A DNA stretch of 6,524 bases from Desulfobacterales bacterium (GCA_030017395.1 JASEIZ010000007.1:15620-22143), one strand, 5' to 3'. Counted from the stretch's first letter, positions 1 to 6,297 are shown. Translations and numbers: made by a program. Notes: a model not told the origin generated them from the sequence alone.

Positions 1-1118
1 TTATAGGAATCTTCACGAGTTATGCCGGATTCCGCGAGAGCCAGCAATATTTGCTGAGAAAAGACAAGCCCCTTGAGCATATTGAGATTTTGTTCCATTC
101 TTTCGGGATATACTATTAGATTGTCTATGATTTTTGTGATTCTGTTTAATATGTAATCGATCAGTATCGTGCTGTCAGGCGCTATGACCCTTTCAACAGA
201 GGAGTGGCTGATATCCCGTTCATGCCACAGGGGAATATTCTCAAGAGAAGCCATGGCGTTTGAACGTATGATGCGGGCAAGGCCGCATATATTTTCAGAC
301 CCTATTGGATTGCGTTTGTGAGGCATGGCTGAAGAACCTTTCTGGCCTTTTGAGAAAAATTCTTCTGCTTCAAGGACCTCTGTTCTTTGCAAATGCCTTA
401 TTTCGACCGCCATCTTTTCTATGGATGAAGCCATGATGGCCATGCTTGTAAAATACTCGGCATGTCTGTCTCTTTGAACAATCTGGGTTGAGGCCGGAGC
501 GGGTTTAAGCCCCAGTTTTTTACACACATACGCCTCAACGTCAGGGGATATATTGGCAAATGTTCCCACAGCTCCTGATATCTTTCCAAAACTTATTGTT
601 TCAACAGCGCGTTCAAATCTTTCCTTATTCCGACGCATTTCATCATACCAGACCGCGAGCTTCAAGCCAAATGTTATAGGCTCCGCATGGATTCCGTGGG
701 AGCGTCCGATCATTACCGTGTTTTTGTGTTTAAATGCCTTTTTCTTGATGGTCTTTAAGAGAATTGCGCAGTCTTTAAGAATAATGTTGCCGGCCTGTCT
801 GAGAAGATATGCCATGCTTGTATCAAGAATATCGGAGGATGTCAGACCCATGTGAATGTATCTTGAATCAGGACCGACATGCTCGGCAACATTTGTAAGA
901 AAAGCGATCACATCATGCCTGGTTTCGGCTTCGATCTCTTCGATTCTTTTTATGGAAAATCCTGCTTTTTTCCTGATATTATCAACAGACTTTTTGGGGA
1001 TTTTCCCTTTCTTTGCAAGGGCTTCACAGGCTAATATTTCAACATTTAGCCATGTTTGATACCTGTTTTCATCTGTCCAGATATCTCCCATTGCCTTTCT
1101 TGTATATCGTTTTATCAT
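1..1118 (-). CDS. purB: Adenylosuccinate lyase, C-terminus cut by window edge
   Basis: This enzyme cleaves SAICAR to AICAR and adenylosuccinate to AMP, releasing fumarate, in cytosolic purine synthesis. The frame gives 372 residues from the ATG at 1118 and runs off the left edge with no stop. The family length is about 430, so roughly 60 C-terminal residues are missing. The N-terminus (MIKRYTRKAMGDIWTDENRY) is typical of the Bacillus/Thermotoga-type enzyme. His68 lies in ETRHDV and His141 in GRSHGIHAEP. The fumarate-lyase signature SSAMPHKRNP is at residues 262-271, and LWHERDISHSS follows near 297-307. All expected catalytic motifs in the visible part are present. The start is supported by the conserved N-terminus and a weak GGA-type ribosome site about 12 bases upstream. 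It is the last visible gene of a minus-strand block, 64 bp after the LysM-like gene. Identification rests on motif recognition and is very secure. Confidence 0.97.
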   Translation of the reverse strand, partial: MIKRYTRKAMGDIWTDENRYQTWLNVEILACEALAKKGKIPKKSVDNIRKKAGFSIKRIEEIEAETRHDVIAFLTNVAEHVGPDSRYIHMGLTSSDILDTSMAYLLRQAGNIILKDCAILLKTIKKKAFKHKNTVMIGRSHGIHAEPITFGLKLAVWYDEMRRNKERFERAVETISFGKISGAVGTFANISPDVEAYVCKKLGLKPAPASTQIVQRDRHAEYFTSMAIMASSIEKMAVEIRHLQRTEVLEAEEFFSKGQKGSSAMPHKRNPIGSENICGLARIIRSNAMASLENIPLWHERDISHSSVERVIAPDSTILIDYILNRITKIIDNLIVYPERMEQNLNMLKGLVFSQQILLALAESGITREDSY

Positions 1119-1154
1119 AATTTTATGTTTCCGTGTTTAAGCCGGATACTCGTT

Positions 1155-1182
1155 GCTTTCACCTTTGAGCTTTCAGCTTTTT
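1155..1182. repeat. Four imperfect 7-bp tandem repeats between two genes
   Basis: On the plus strand the units read GCTTTCA, CCTTTGA, GCTTTCA and GCTTTTT, in register, ending directly against the stop codon of the LysM-like gene (1183-1185). On the transcribed strand this gives AAAGCTG/AAAGCTC/AAAGGTG units between that gene and purB. Short heptad runs like this often vary in copy number by slippage. No function is visible. It is not a convincing terminator because no stable stem is formed. Confidence 0.6.
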
Positions 1183-1908
1183 TTATTGTTCAGAAGTAAT
1201 CCAGATCGTTTCACCGTCAAACTGAATTTTGTTTACATGCTGATAGTCTATATGATCCAGAAGCGCAAAAATCCGGCTCATATTATAGACAACTATCTTG
1301 CTTAAAGGAAAAATCAGATTAATATCAACATCGATTTTTCCTTCCTTTAAGTTATATATGCAAACAGTTTTTTCTGAAAATTTTAAAAGTTTGCCCACCC
1401 CTGAACTATATCCGAACCTGTTTGGTTCGTCGGCAAGCGGAGAAATGGCAATGCCCTTGCGAGTAAAGTAGTCTTTTAAGAATTCAAAATGAATGGTCCA
1501 CAAGTTGTCTCCGGAATGCACAACGTATATTCCGAATTCCTCTATATTATTATCCGGTGCTGTTTTGCCTGATTCTATATCTTTTTCTATGATATCGCCA
1601 CTTTTAAGCAGTATCTTATCCCTGATTTCCTGCATGGAGACAGTTAAATCACCGACTCTAAAAGATTCATCGGATTTGACAACAATGTCAACCCCTTTTT
1701 TAAGACCGTATTTTGCTTTGCGTTTCTCTGTAATGGCTTCAGGTTTATTGTAATTAATAACTGGTTGAGGCTTTAGAGAAATATAAGTTTTTTCGGCAAT
1801 TTGCCCGGGAAGGGGAGGTTTGTTTTGCTTTTGCCAAAGCCATAAACCTGTTGCAATCGTTACGGCAGTAACTGCGCAGACTATAAAGATTTTTAAGGAT
1901 TTATTCAT
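1183..1908 (-). CDS. Membrane-anchored protein with LysM-like segment, function unknown
   Basis: The product is 241 residues from the ATG at 1908. That start overlaps the ribonuclease stop by 8 bp (ATGAATAA), which suggests translational coupling. A TTG start at 1959 is possible, but it would put 17 extra residues before the membrane segment and lies inside the ribonuclease gene. Residues about 5-24 are hydrophobic (IFIVCAVTAVTIATGLWLW), flanked by Lys on both sides. This fits a signal anchor or uncleaved signal peptide with the rest in the periplasm. Residues about 126-150 contain VVHSGDNLWTIHFEFL, resembling the start of a LysM peptidoglycan-binding domain (typically V..GD.LW.IA). The segment after it is longer and less typical than a classic 45-residue LysM. 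The C-terminus (residues about 180-241) appears beta-rich and is not recognised. It could be a cell-envelope or LysM-fold protein, but its role cannot be deduced. No cysteine lipobox is seen. Confidence 0.85.
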   Translation of the reverse strand: MNKSLKIFIVCAVTAVTIATGLWLWQKQNKPPLPGQIAEKTYISLKPQPVINYNKPEAITEKRKAKYGLKKGVDIVVKSDESFRVGDLTVSMQEIRDKILLKSGDIIEKDIESGKTAPDNNIEEFGIYVVHSGDNLWTIHFEFLKDYFTRKGIAISPLADEPNRFGYSSGVGKLLKFSEKTVCIYNLKEGKIDVDINLIFPLSKIVVYNMSRIFALLDHIDYQHVNKIQFDGETIWITSEQ

Positions 1909-3361
1909 AAATGATATTACTTTCCCCCGGAACCATTGTGTTGTCCCCTTTAATCTCAACCGAAAGATTCAGCCTGGCTTCCATGTCAAAGATTTCCTTG
2001 CGTTTTTTGTTTAATAAATAATTTGCGACTTCGATCGGCACAACAGCTTTTACGCTGGAAATCCCGTCCTTTAAAGCACCAAGGCTGAGTTTGCGCAGAA
2101 AGCTTACTCCCAAGGTTTCCGGGGATGGGGTAAGGCCTTTTCCTTTGCAATACCGGCAGGATTCAAAGCCACCGAATTTAATAGACGGTCTTAGCCTTTG
2201 TCTTGATATCTCAAGCAGACCAAACCTTGTGATCTTGCCTGTTTTTATTTTGGCTTTATCTCCCTTTATATTTATTTTCAATACGCCTTCAACCTTAGTT
2301 TTGTGTTTCTGGTCTCTCATGTCGATAAAATCTATTACTATCAGGCCGCCCAAATCCCTTAACCGCAATTGACGCGCGATTTCTTCTGCCGCTTCGATAT
2401 TTGTCATAAATGCTGTTTCTTCGATTGATTTTTTTTTGGTTCCTTTACCTGAATTAACATCTATGGAGACCATGGCTTCTGTTTGTTCTATAACAATTGA
2501 TCCGCCCGATTTTAAGGCAACACGATTTTCAAATATAGATGCAATCTGATCTTCAAGCTGGTATTTTGTGAATATCGGTTTTGCGCCTTTATAAAATTTT
2601 ACGATTTTTGTGTGTTTGGGAGAAATGATATTAACAAAATCTTTAGTTTCGCGGAATACTGAAGGATCGTCTATAAGAATTTCGGTTACATCAGGAGTAA
2701 AATAGTCACGTATTGATCTTAAAACAATGTTTCTGTCTTTGTAAAGAAGGGCAGGAGCTTTTACATCCTTAACATTTTTTTTGATATTTTTCCACAATCG
2801 TAAAAGGTATTTCAGATCCCTTGATACGAGCGACTTGGTGGTGTCAGTTCCAGCAGTACGGATGATAATGCCGAATCCTTCAGGCAAGGCCAGGCCGTCG
2901 ATGATACTTTTTAACCGTTTTCGCTCATCTTCATTTTCAACTTTGCGCGAAATCCCTCTTGTTTTGCTGCCAGGCAAAAGAACGATGTATCTTCCAGGCA
3001 GAGATATAAGTGTCGAAAGCATGGCCCCTTTTTTCATGTACGGGTCTTTTGTGACCTGCACAATTAGTTCCTGACCGCGTTTTACTATATTCGTTATTGA
3101 ATGATCTCCTAAATGACTGTCCTGAAAGTAATCGCTGTGAATTTCATGCTTTTGCAGAAACCCGTGTCTTTCTCCTCCATAATCGACGAAAACCGCCTGA
3201 AGGCTGGGTTCAATACGCGCAATAATTCCCTTATAGATATTGCTGTGGATTATTTCCCTTGCAGCGCTTTCTATATGAAATTCTTCCAGCCTGCCGTCTT
3301 TTACTTTTGCGATTCTACATTCTTCAGGATCTATCGCATTGATGAGAATATTGCAGTTCAT
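1901..3361 (-). CDS. rne: Rne/Rng family ribonuclease (RNase E/G)
   Basis: This is an endoribonuclease that cuts single-stranded AU-rich RNA in mRNA decay and rRNA/tRNA maturation. The protein is 486 residues, close to RNase G or to the catalytic half of RNase E, and it lacks the long RNase E scaffold tail. The N-terminus includes the S1 RNA-binding domain (about residues 37-125, NIYKGIIARIEPSLQAVFVD, then GERHGFL). That motif is closer to RNase E than to RNase G of E. coli. The 5'-end sensor pair is probably Arg168-Thr169 (IIIRTAG). The metal-binding catalytic Asp residues are Asp301 (SIDVNSG) and Asp344 (IVIDFIDM). The Zn-link motif is Cys402-x-x-Cys405 (CRYCKGKG). All key residues are present. 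The ATG at 3361 is preceded by AGGGGG 13 bases upstream. It is the first gene of the minus-strand operon, and an IS110-family element lies only about 65 bp upstream. The rne/rng symbol is uncertain; family membership is secure. Confidence 0.95.
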   Translation of the reverse strand: MNCNILINAIDPEECRIAKVKDGRLEEFHIESAAREIIHSNIYKGIIARIEPSLQAVFVDYGGERHGFLQKHEIHSDYFQDSHLGDHSITNIVKRGQELIVQVTKDPYMKKGAMLSTLISLPGRYIVLLPGSKTRGISRKVENEDERKRLKSIIDGLALPEGFGIIIRTAGTDTTKSLVSRDLKYLLRLWKNIKKNVKDVKAPALLYKDRNIVLRSIRDYFTPDVTEILIDDPSVFRETKDFVNIISPKHTKIVKFYKGAKPIFTKYQLEDQIASIFENRVALKSGGSIVIEQTEAMVSIDVNSGKGTKKKSIEETAFMTNIEAAEEIARQLRLRDLGGLIVIDFIDMRDQKHKTKVEGVLKINIKGDKAKIKTGKITRFGLLEISRQRLRPSIKFGGFESCRYCKGKGLTPSPETLGVSFLRKLSLGALKDGISSVKAVVPIEVANYLLNKKRKEIFDMEARLNLSVEIKGDNTMVPGESNIIYE

Positions 3362-3426
3362 ATATTTATTTTTTCCCCCTTAAAAATAAAATATATTTTT
3401 TGACAGCTTGCTATATTGCAGTAAGC

Positions 3427-3431
3427 CTTGA
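3427..3431. repeat. Left copy of candidate core CTTGA
   Basis: CTTGA sits at the proposed left junction and is repeated at 5000-5004. A 5-bp match alone is weak. It gains support because the hairpin loop at 4795-4809 contains the same bases plus flank (10 of 11 matches to 3422-3432). Confidence 0.4.
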
Positions 3432-3454
3432 GTTTAAATAAAAAAGGCTATACT
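3427..3454 (+). promoter_or_regulatory. Candidate transposase promoter
   Basis: CTTGAG (3427-3432) serves as a -35-like box, with a 16-bp spacer and a good -10 TATACT (3449-3454), about 58 bp before the transposase start. The -35-like box coincides with the proposed core CTTGA. A circularised element, joining right end to left end, would therefore keep the same promoter. No transcript evidence is available. Confidence 0.4.
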
Positions 3455-3512
3455 CATTTTGATTTAAGCCAATCGCGAGTTGGTTAACAAAAATCAGAAG
3501 AGGAGCATAGCC

Positions 3513-4772
3513 ATGAGTTCTAAGAAAACAAAAAAACTTAAAAATATCAATCCTAAAACGCTTATTGTAACTTTTGATATCGGTAAGAATATTCATTATG
3601 GTTATTTTAGAGCCCCTAACAATAAAGAAATTAAACCGTTCCAAGTTTATAATAGTGAGCATAGCTTTAATAAACTCTGGAACAAAATTTGTCATTTTCA
3701 AAAACAGCAAGAACTCAAAGAGGTCGTGGTTGGTTTTGAGTCCACTGGTCCATATGCTGAGCCCCTTGTTCACTTTTTGAGAAAAAAACCTGTAAAGCTG
3801 GTTAAGGTTAATCCTATGCATACTAAAAGGCTTAAAGAATTGACAGGCAATTCTCCGAATAAGACAGACAAGAAAGATCCTCGCGTGATTGCAGATGTTA
3901 TTTGTCTTGGTCATGCTTTGACATTGGTTATTCCAGAGGGCGCGGTAGCTGAATTGCGAAGGCTTACCCAGGCAAGAGAAAGATCGATACAAAAACGTAC
4001 CGCAATAAAGAACCAGCTTCAGCATCTCATTTATATACTGTTTCCAGAATTTTTGGAGATTATGAAAAACATATCGACCAAGAGTGCTATTTATCTGATA
4101 AATAATTATCCTACTCCTGAGAGTATTATTAACCTTGGGCTGGACTCTTTGACTTCGGCTTTGAAGAAAGTTAGCAGGGGTAAATTGGGGCAAGAGCGTG
4201 CAAAAAAACTTTTTGAGGCTGCACAAAGCTCTGTGGGTATCAATGAAGGTAAAGCTAGTATTGTTTTGGAAATAAAATACCTTGCTACTGAAATAAAAAC
4301 ACATAACCAGTTTATTGATGAATTTGAAAAACATATGGCTGAATATTTGGATCAAATTTCTTATAGCCAGAGTATATTGTCTATCAAAGGAATGGGTAAA
4401 ATAACGGTTGCCGGTCTGATAGGTGAAGTTGCAGATTTCCGGGAGTTTAATACAATATCTGAGATAATGAAGTTGGCCGGCCTTGATCTCTATGAGGTCA
4501 GTTCCGGGAAACACAAGGGCTGCCACCACATTTCCAAACGTGGTCGTCCCTTGATGAGGAAGCTGCTGTATTTTACAGCGATTAATATGGTCAAGTCCGA
4601 AGGAATTATGCATAAGCGATATCAGAATATGTTGAATCAGGGTATGCCCAAAATCAAGGCATTGACAGCTATCTCCAGAAAAATTTTGAGAATTATATTT
4701 GCCCTTACTCGTGATAATACAATGTATGATAAAAATTATAACGAAATAAGTAATTTTAAAAAAGCTGCATAG
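3513..4772 (+). CDS. IS110-family transposase (DEDD/Ser recombinase)
   Basis: This is an RNA-guided recombinase that moves its element through a circular intermediate. The protein is 419 residues from the ATG at 3513, chosen because AGGAG lies 8 bases upstream. A TTG at 3480 is in frame but lacks this support. The N-terminal RuvC-like DEDD domain has candidate acidic residues Asp22 (TFDIGKN), Glu76 (VGFESTGPY), Asp119 and Asp122 (KTDKKDPRVIADV); family members more often have Asp-Ala where this has Asp-Pro. A helical linker follows (about 150-280). The C-terminal Transposase_20 domain starts at LSIKGMGKITVAGLIGEV (about 289-306). It carries LYEVSSGKHKG, where Ser331 is the likely nucleophile, then HISKRGRPLMRKLLY. 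No frameshift or missing motif is seen. Its 3' end is followed directly by the candidate bridge RNA, which would be its guide. Confidence 0.96.
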   Translation: MSSKKTKKLKNINPKTLIVTFDIGKNIHYGYFRAPNNKEIKPFQVYNSEHSFNKLWNKICHFQKQQELKEVVVGFESTGPYAEPLVHFLRKKPVKLVKVNPMHTKRLKELTGNSPNKTDKKDPRVIADVICLGHALTLVIPEGAVAELRRLTQARERSIQKRTAIKNQLQHLIYILFPEFLEIMKNISTKSAIYLINNYPTPESIINLGLDSLTSALKKVSRGKLGQERAKKLFEAAQSSVGINEGKASIVLEIKYLATEIKTHNQFIDEFEKHMAEYLDQISYSQSILSIKGMGKITVAGLIGEVADFREFNTISEIMKLAGLDLYEVSSGKHKGCHHISKRGRPLMRKLLYFTAINMVKSEGIMHKRYQNMLNQGMPKIKALTAISRKILRIIFALTRDNTMYDKNYNEISNFKKAA

Positions 4773-4985
4773 GTGATAGGCGGGGAGATTATCGTGTTAA
4801 TCCTTGAGGCGATATAATCGACCTCCATTGACAGCCTTCATAACTCCCCGTTGGCCACCTTAACCCCAATGAAGCAAGGTCAGAGCTCTGTTGAGACTCT
4901 CAAATACCAGGGTTGGGAAAGGTGACATTCACATCAGCTTAACGTTTTCAAGTGGGCTCTGGAGACCCAGACCTCACACTTAAAA
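4773..4985 (+). ncRNA. Candidate IS110/IS1111 bridge RNA (seekRNA)
   Basis: This non-coding right end begins at the transposase stop codon and can be folded by eye into ordered hairpins. (1) CGGGGAG (4781-4787) pairs with CTCCCCG (4844-4850). It encloses a stem ATTATCG/CG-AT-ATAAT (4788-4794 with 4810-4818, AT bulge) with a 15-base loop, 4795-4809. (2) CACCTT-AACCC (4856-4866) pairs with GGGTT-GGGA-AAGGTG (4910-4924), 11 pairs with a 4-base bulge. It encloses a 43-base loop in which TTGAG-ACT-CTCAA (4891-4903) forms a small hairpin. (3) TCTGG-AGAC-CCAGA (4958-4971) is extended by GTG/CAC. Two large guide-bearing loops are the known architecture of bridge RNAs: a target-binding loop and a donor-binding loop. 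Exact RNA ends, strand of expression and guide assignments are inferred. Confidence 0.65.
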
Positions 4986-4999
4986 AAATTTAAAAAAAA

Positions 5000-5004
5000 C
5001 TTGA
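5000..5004. repeat. Right copy of candidate core CTTGA
   Basis: This copy follows an A/T run (4981-4999) at the end of the structured region and precedes DNA that looks like ordinary host intergenic sequence. With 3427-3431 it would bracket the element. Removing one copy predicts a pre-insertion site reading about GTAAGCCTTGACTACAAC. Confidence 0.4.
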
Positions 5005-5167
5005 CTACAACAAACCAGGATTTACAGAATTAAAAGATCAAAATTTATCCTGTCAGAATCTTTATTCTTTTTGTAATTATTTGCTTTTATTAAATATAAA
5101 ATTGTCATATGCAAGTCAAATGTTTTCTCTGCTTACCCACATCGTTTTCCCCCTGTGAATCATGGTA
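5005..5167. other. Intergenic DNA between IS right end and intI stop
   Basis: No gene is supported here. The stretch is AT-rich and contains the CAGGAT/ATCCTG inverted repeat (5016-5052). On the minus strand just after the intI stop there is a ribosome-site-like AGGGGG six bases before an ATG, but its frame closes after 8 codons, so it is not called as a gene. No attC-type boxes were found. Confidence 0.6.
5016..5052. repeat. CAGGAT...ATCCTG inverted repeat, intergenic
   Basis: CAGGAT (5016-5021) and ATCCTG (5047-5052) are perfect 6-bp inverted arms around a 25-base AT-rich centre. Degenerate repeats follow each arm (TACAGAAT and TCAGAATC). The layout resembles dispersed intergenic palindromes built from CAGGATT/AATCCTG units that occur in many environmental Gram-negative genomes. 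On the minus strand it lies about 115 bp past the intI stop, too far and with too little GC to be a convincing terminator. Confidence 0.45.
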
Positions 5168-6142
5168 TCAAGCCTTCTTTTTTCTATCCAATGGGCTTCG
5201 AACAGCTCGCCCTCCTTTATTCAAAACATGAGTATATATCATGGTAGTACTGACATCCTTATGGCCCAGAAGTTCCTGAATTGTCCGAATATCATAACCA
5301 TCCTCCAACAAATGTGTTGCAAAGCTATGGCGAAACACATGGCTGCTTACCGTTTTTGTGACTCCTGAAATCCGTGCAGCTCTTTTTATTGCCTTACTTA
5401 GACTATCCAGATGAATATGATGGCGTCTTTTAATTCCGGAACGTGGATCAACAGACAAAATTTTGGATGGAAAGGCATACTGCCATTCCAATTCTTTGGA
5501 AGCATTTTTATATTTCTTTGCCAGAGCATTCGGAAGATAAACTGAACCATAGCCTTGAGACAAATCCCTTTCATGCAGCTTCTTGACATATTTTAAATGT
5601 TCTTTTAATGCGAGTTTAGCGTCTTCCGGAAGCATTGTAACTCGGCCTTTTTGACCTTTGCCATTGCGAATTACAATCTGGTTCATCTCAAAATCTATAT
5701 CTTTAACCCGCAATCTCACACATTCAATTCCTCTAAGACCACCTCCATAAAGAAGTTTTACTATTAATTGAAATATGCCCGTGATTGAATCGATAATTTC
5801 CATAGTTTCATCAAACGTCAAAACAGTCGGGAGACGTTGAGGCTTTTTTGCTCGAAGTGCATTAACATTCTTAAATACATTTTTATTTATAACCTTTTCA
5901 TATAAAAATAGTAATGCGCTGAAAGCCTGGTTTTGTGTTGAAGCAGATACATTACCTTTGACAACCAAATCGGTGAGAAATGCTTCTATTTCTTTTTTAC
6001 CCATATCTTTTGGGTGTCGCTTGTTGTGAAAATAAATATATCGTTTTATCCATGAGATATATGCTTCTTCAGTCCTTATGGAATAATGTTTTAAACGAAT
6101 CTTATTTCGTATGATATCTAATAGGTTAGGCAGCTGGTTCAT
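5168..6142 (-). CDS. intI: Integron integrase IntI (tyrosine recombinase)
   Basis: This is a site-specific recombinase that inserts and excises integron gene cassettes at attI and attC sites. The protein is 324 residues, near the usual 320-340 for IntI. The N-terminal core-binding domain (about 5-90) starts with the family pattern IRLKHYSIRTEEAYISWIKR and includes SASTQNQAFSALLFLY. Catalytic residues are all visible: Arg137 (GGGLRGIE), Lys165, His268 and Arg271 (SHVFRHSFATHLL), His294 (LLGHKDVSTT) and the nucleophile Tyr303 (MIYTHVLNKGG). The IntI-only extra segment lies at about 197-226 (GYGSVYLPNALAKKY ... WQYAFPS), followed by VDPRSGIKRRHHIH. That segment separates it from XerC/D. The ATG at 6142 fits the conserved N-terminus, though no good ribosome site precedes it. 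The gene appears intact. No cassette array is visible. By the usual layout attI should lie to the right of 6142. Confidence 0.96.
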   Translation of the reverse strand: MNQLPNLLDIIRNKIRLKHYSIRTEEAYISWIKRYIYFHNKRHPKDMGKKEIEAFLTDLVVKGNVSASTQNQAFSALLFLYEKVINKNVFKNVNALRAKKPQRLPTVLTFDETMEIIDSITGIFQLIVKLLYGGGLRGIECVRLRVKDIDFEMNQIVIRNGKGQKGRVTMLPEDAKLALKEHLKYVKKLHERDLSQGYGSVYLPNALAKKYKNASKELEWQYAFPSKILSVDPRSGIKRRHHIHLDSLSKAIKRAARISGVTKTVSSHVFRHSFATHLLEDGYDIRTIQELLGHKDVSTTMIYTHVLNKGGRAVRSPLDRKKKA

Positions 6143-6208
6143 GGCATAATAACTTGATTTTAGAATAATTATAAAGTATGGGTTGTAGAGAAAATTTTTT
6201 ATTCCATA

Positions 6209-6238
6209 TTTATACTATTTTTCTTAATTTTGCGACAA
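6209..6238 (-). promoter_or_regulatory. Candidate intI promoter
   Basis: On the minus strand TTGTCG (6238-6233) and TATAAA (6214-6209) are separated by 18 bp, about 66 bp before the intI start. Such boxes arise easily in AT-rich DNA. No LexA-type CTGT-N8-ACAG operator was seen, so SOS control, known for many intI genes, is not supported here. Confidence 0.3.
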
Positions 6239-6282
6239 ATTAAAAGTTTATAAAGATATTTTTCTGAATATAACATTATATC

Positions 6283-6297
6283 TTTCTTATTAAGAAA
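6283..6297. repeat. Perfect 7-bp palindrome TTTCTTA-T-TAAGAAA
   Basis: The arms are 6283-6289 and 6291-6297 with a single central base. The size and symmetry would suit a dimeric regulator, but the base composition makes chance plausible. It lies between intI and the partial minus-strand frame, about 45 bp upstream of the candidate intI promoter on the intI strand. Confidence 0.35.

Larger units (their letters stand above)
3427..5004 (+). mobile_element. IS110-family insertion sequence, probable IS1111 subgroup
   Basis: The element is about 1.58 kb and carries one intact transposase (3513-4772). The left non-coding end is short, about 85 bp, and the right non-coding end is about 230 bp. In the IS110 family the IS1111 subgroup has its long RNA-coding end downstream of the transposase, so the layout points to IS1111. 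The ends are inferred, not proven. CTTGA occurs at 3427-3431 and again at 5000-5004, just outside an A-run, and could be the core shared between target and element. IS110 elements lack ordinary terminal inverted repeats. A weak subterminal pair TTTAAAT (3433-3439) / ATTTAAA (4988-4994) is present but is low-complexity. The transposase, spacing and RNA folds look intact, so the element may still be active. Confidence 0.7.

Noticed and set aside
553..1059. Two adjoining plus-strand open frames (100 and 67 residues)
   Set aside because: Both lie entirely opposite purB, whose signature motifs are unmistakable on the minus strand.
3400..3407. TTGACAGC shared with 4828-4835 in the candidate RNA
   Set aside because: This 8-base match could mark an alternative left boundary or guide, but it falls between the inner and outer stems rather than in a loop, and no matching right-end copy is seen. 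The CTTGA reading explains more.
3411..4613. A 400-residue open frame on the minus strand opposite the transposase
   Set aside because: It is antisense to a clearly conserved IS110-family protein, has no recognisable domain, and its composition (Phe/Asn/Leu-rich, low in Gly/Asp) is typical of a shadow frame.
4952..4985. The last RNA hairpin as a rho-independent terminator of the transposase
   Set aside because: The stem is followed by an A-run, not a T-run, on the plus strand, so it does not fit an intrinsic terminator for that direction.
3386..5060. Reconstructed IS target as an attC site
   Set aside because: Joining 3386-3431 to 5005-5060 gives no RYYYAAC/GTTRRRY pair in the right arrangement, so attC targeting is not supported by the sequence.
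5106..5160. Tiny minus-strand frame after intI with AGGGGG six bases before ATG
   Set aside because: The frame ends after 8 codons (15 from an earlier ATG). It has no recognisable product and could be a remnant or chance.
5162..5589. Short frames overlapping intI (68 residues plus strand, 63 residues minus strand)
   Set aside because: Both overlap the catalytic half of intI in other frames and show no independent coding evidence.
6125..6131. GTTAGGC, a perfect match to the integron core box GTTRRRY
   Set aside because: It lies inside the first codons of intI (Leu-Pro-Asn-Leu), so cassette insertion there would break the gene. No partner box was found, and a 7-bp degenerate match is expected by chance.
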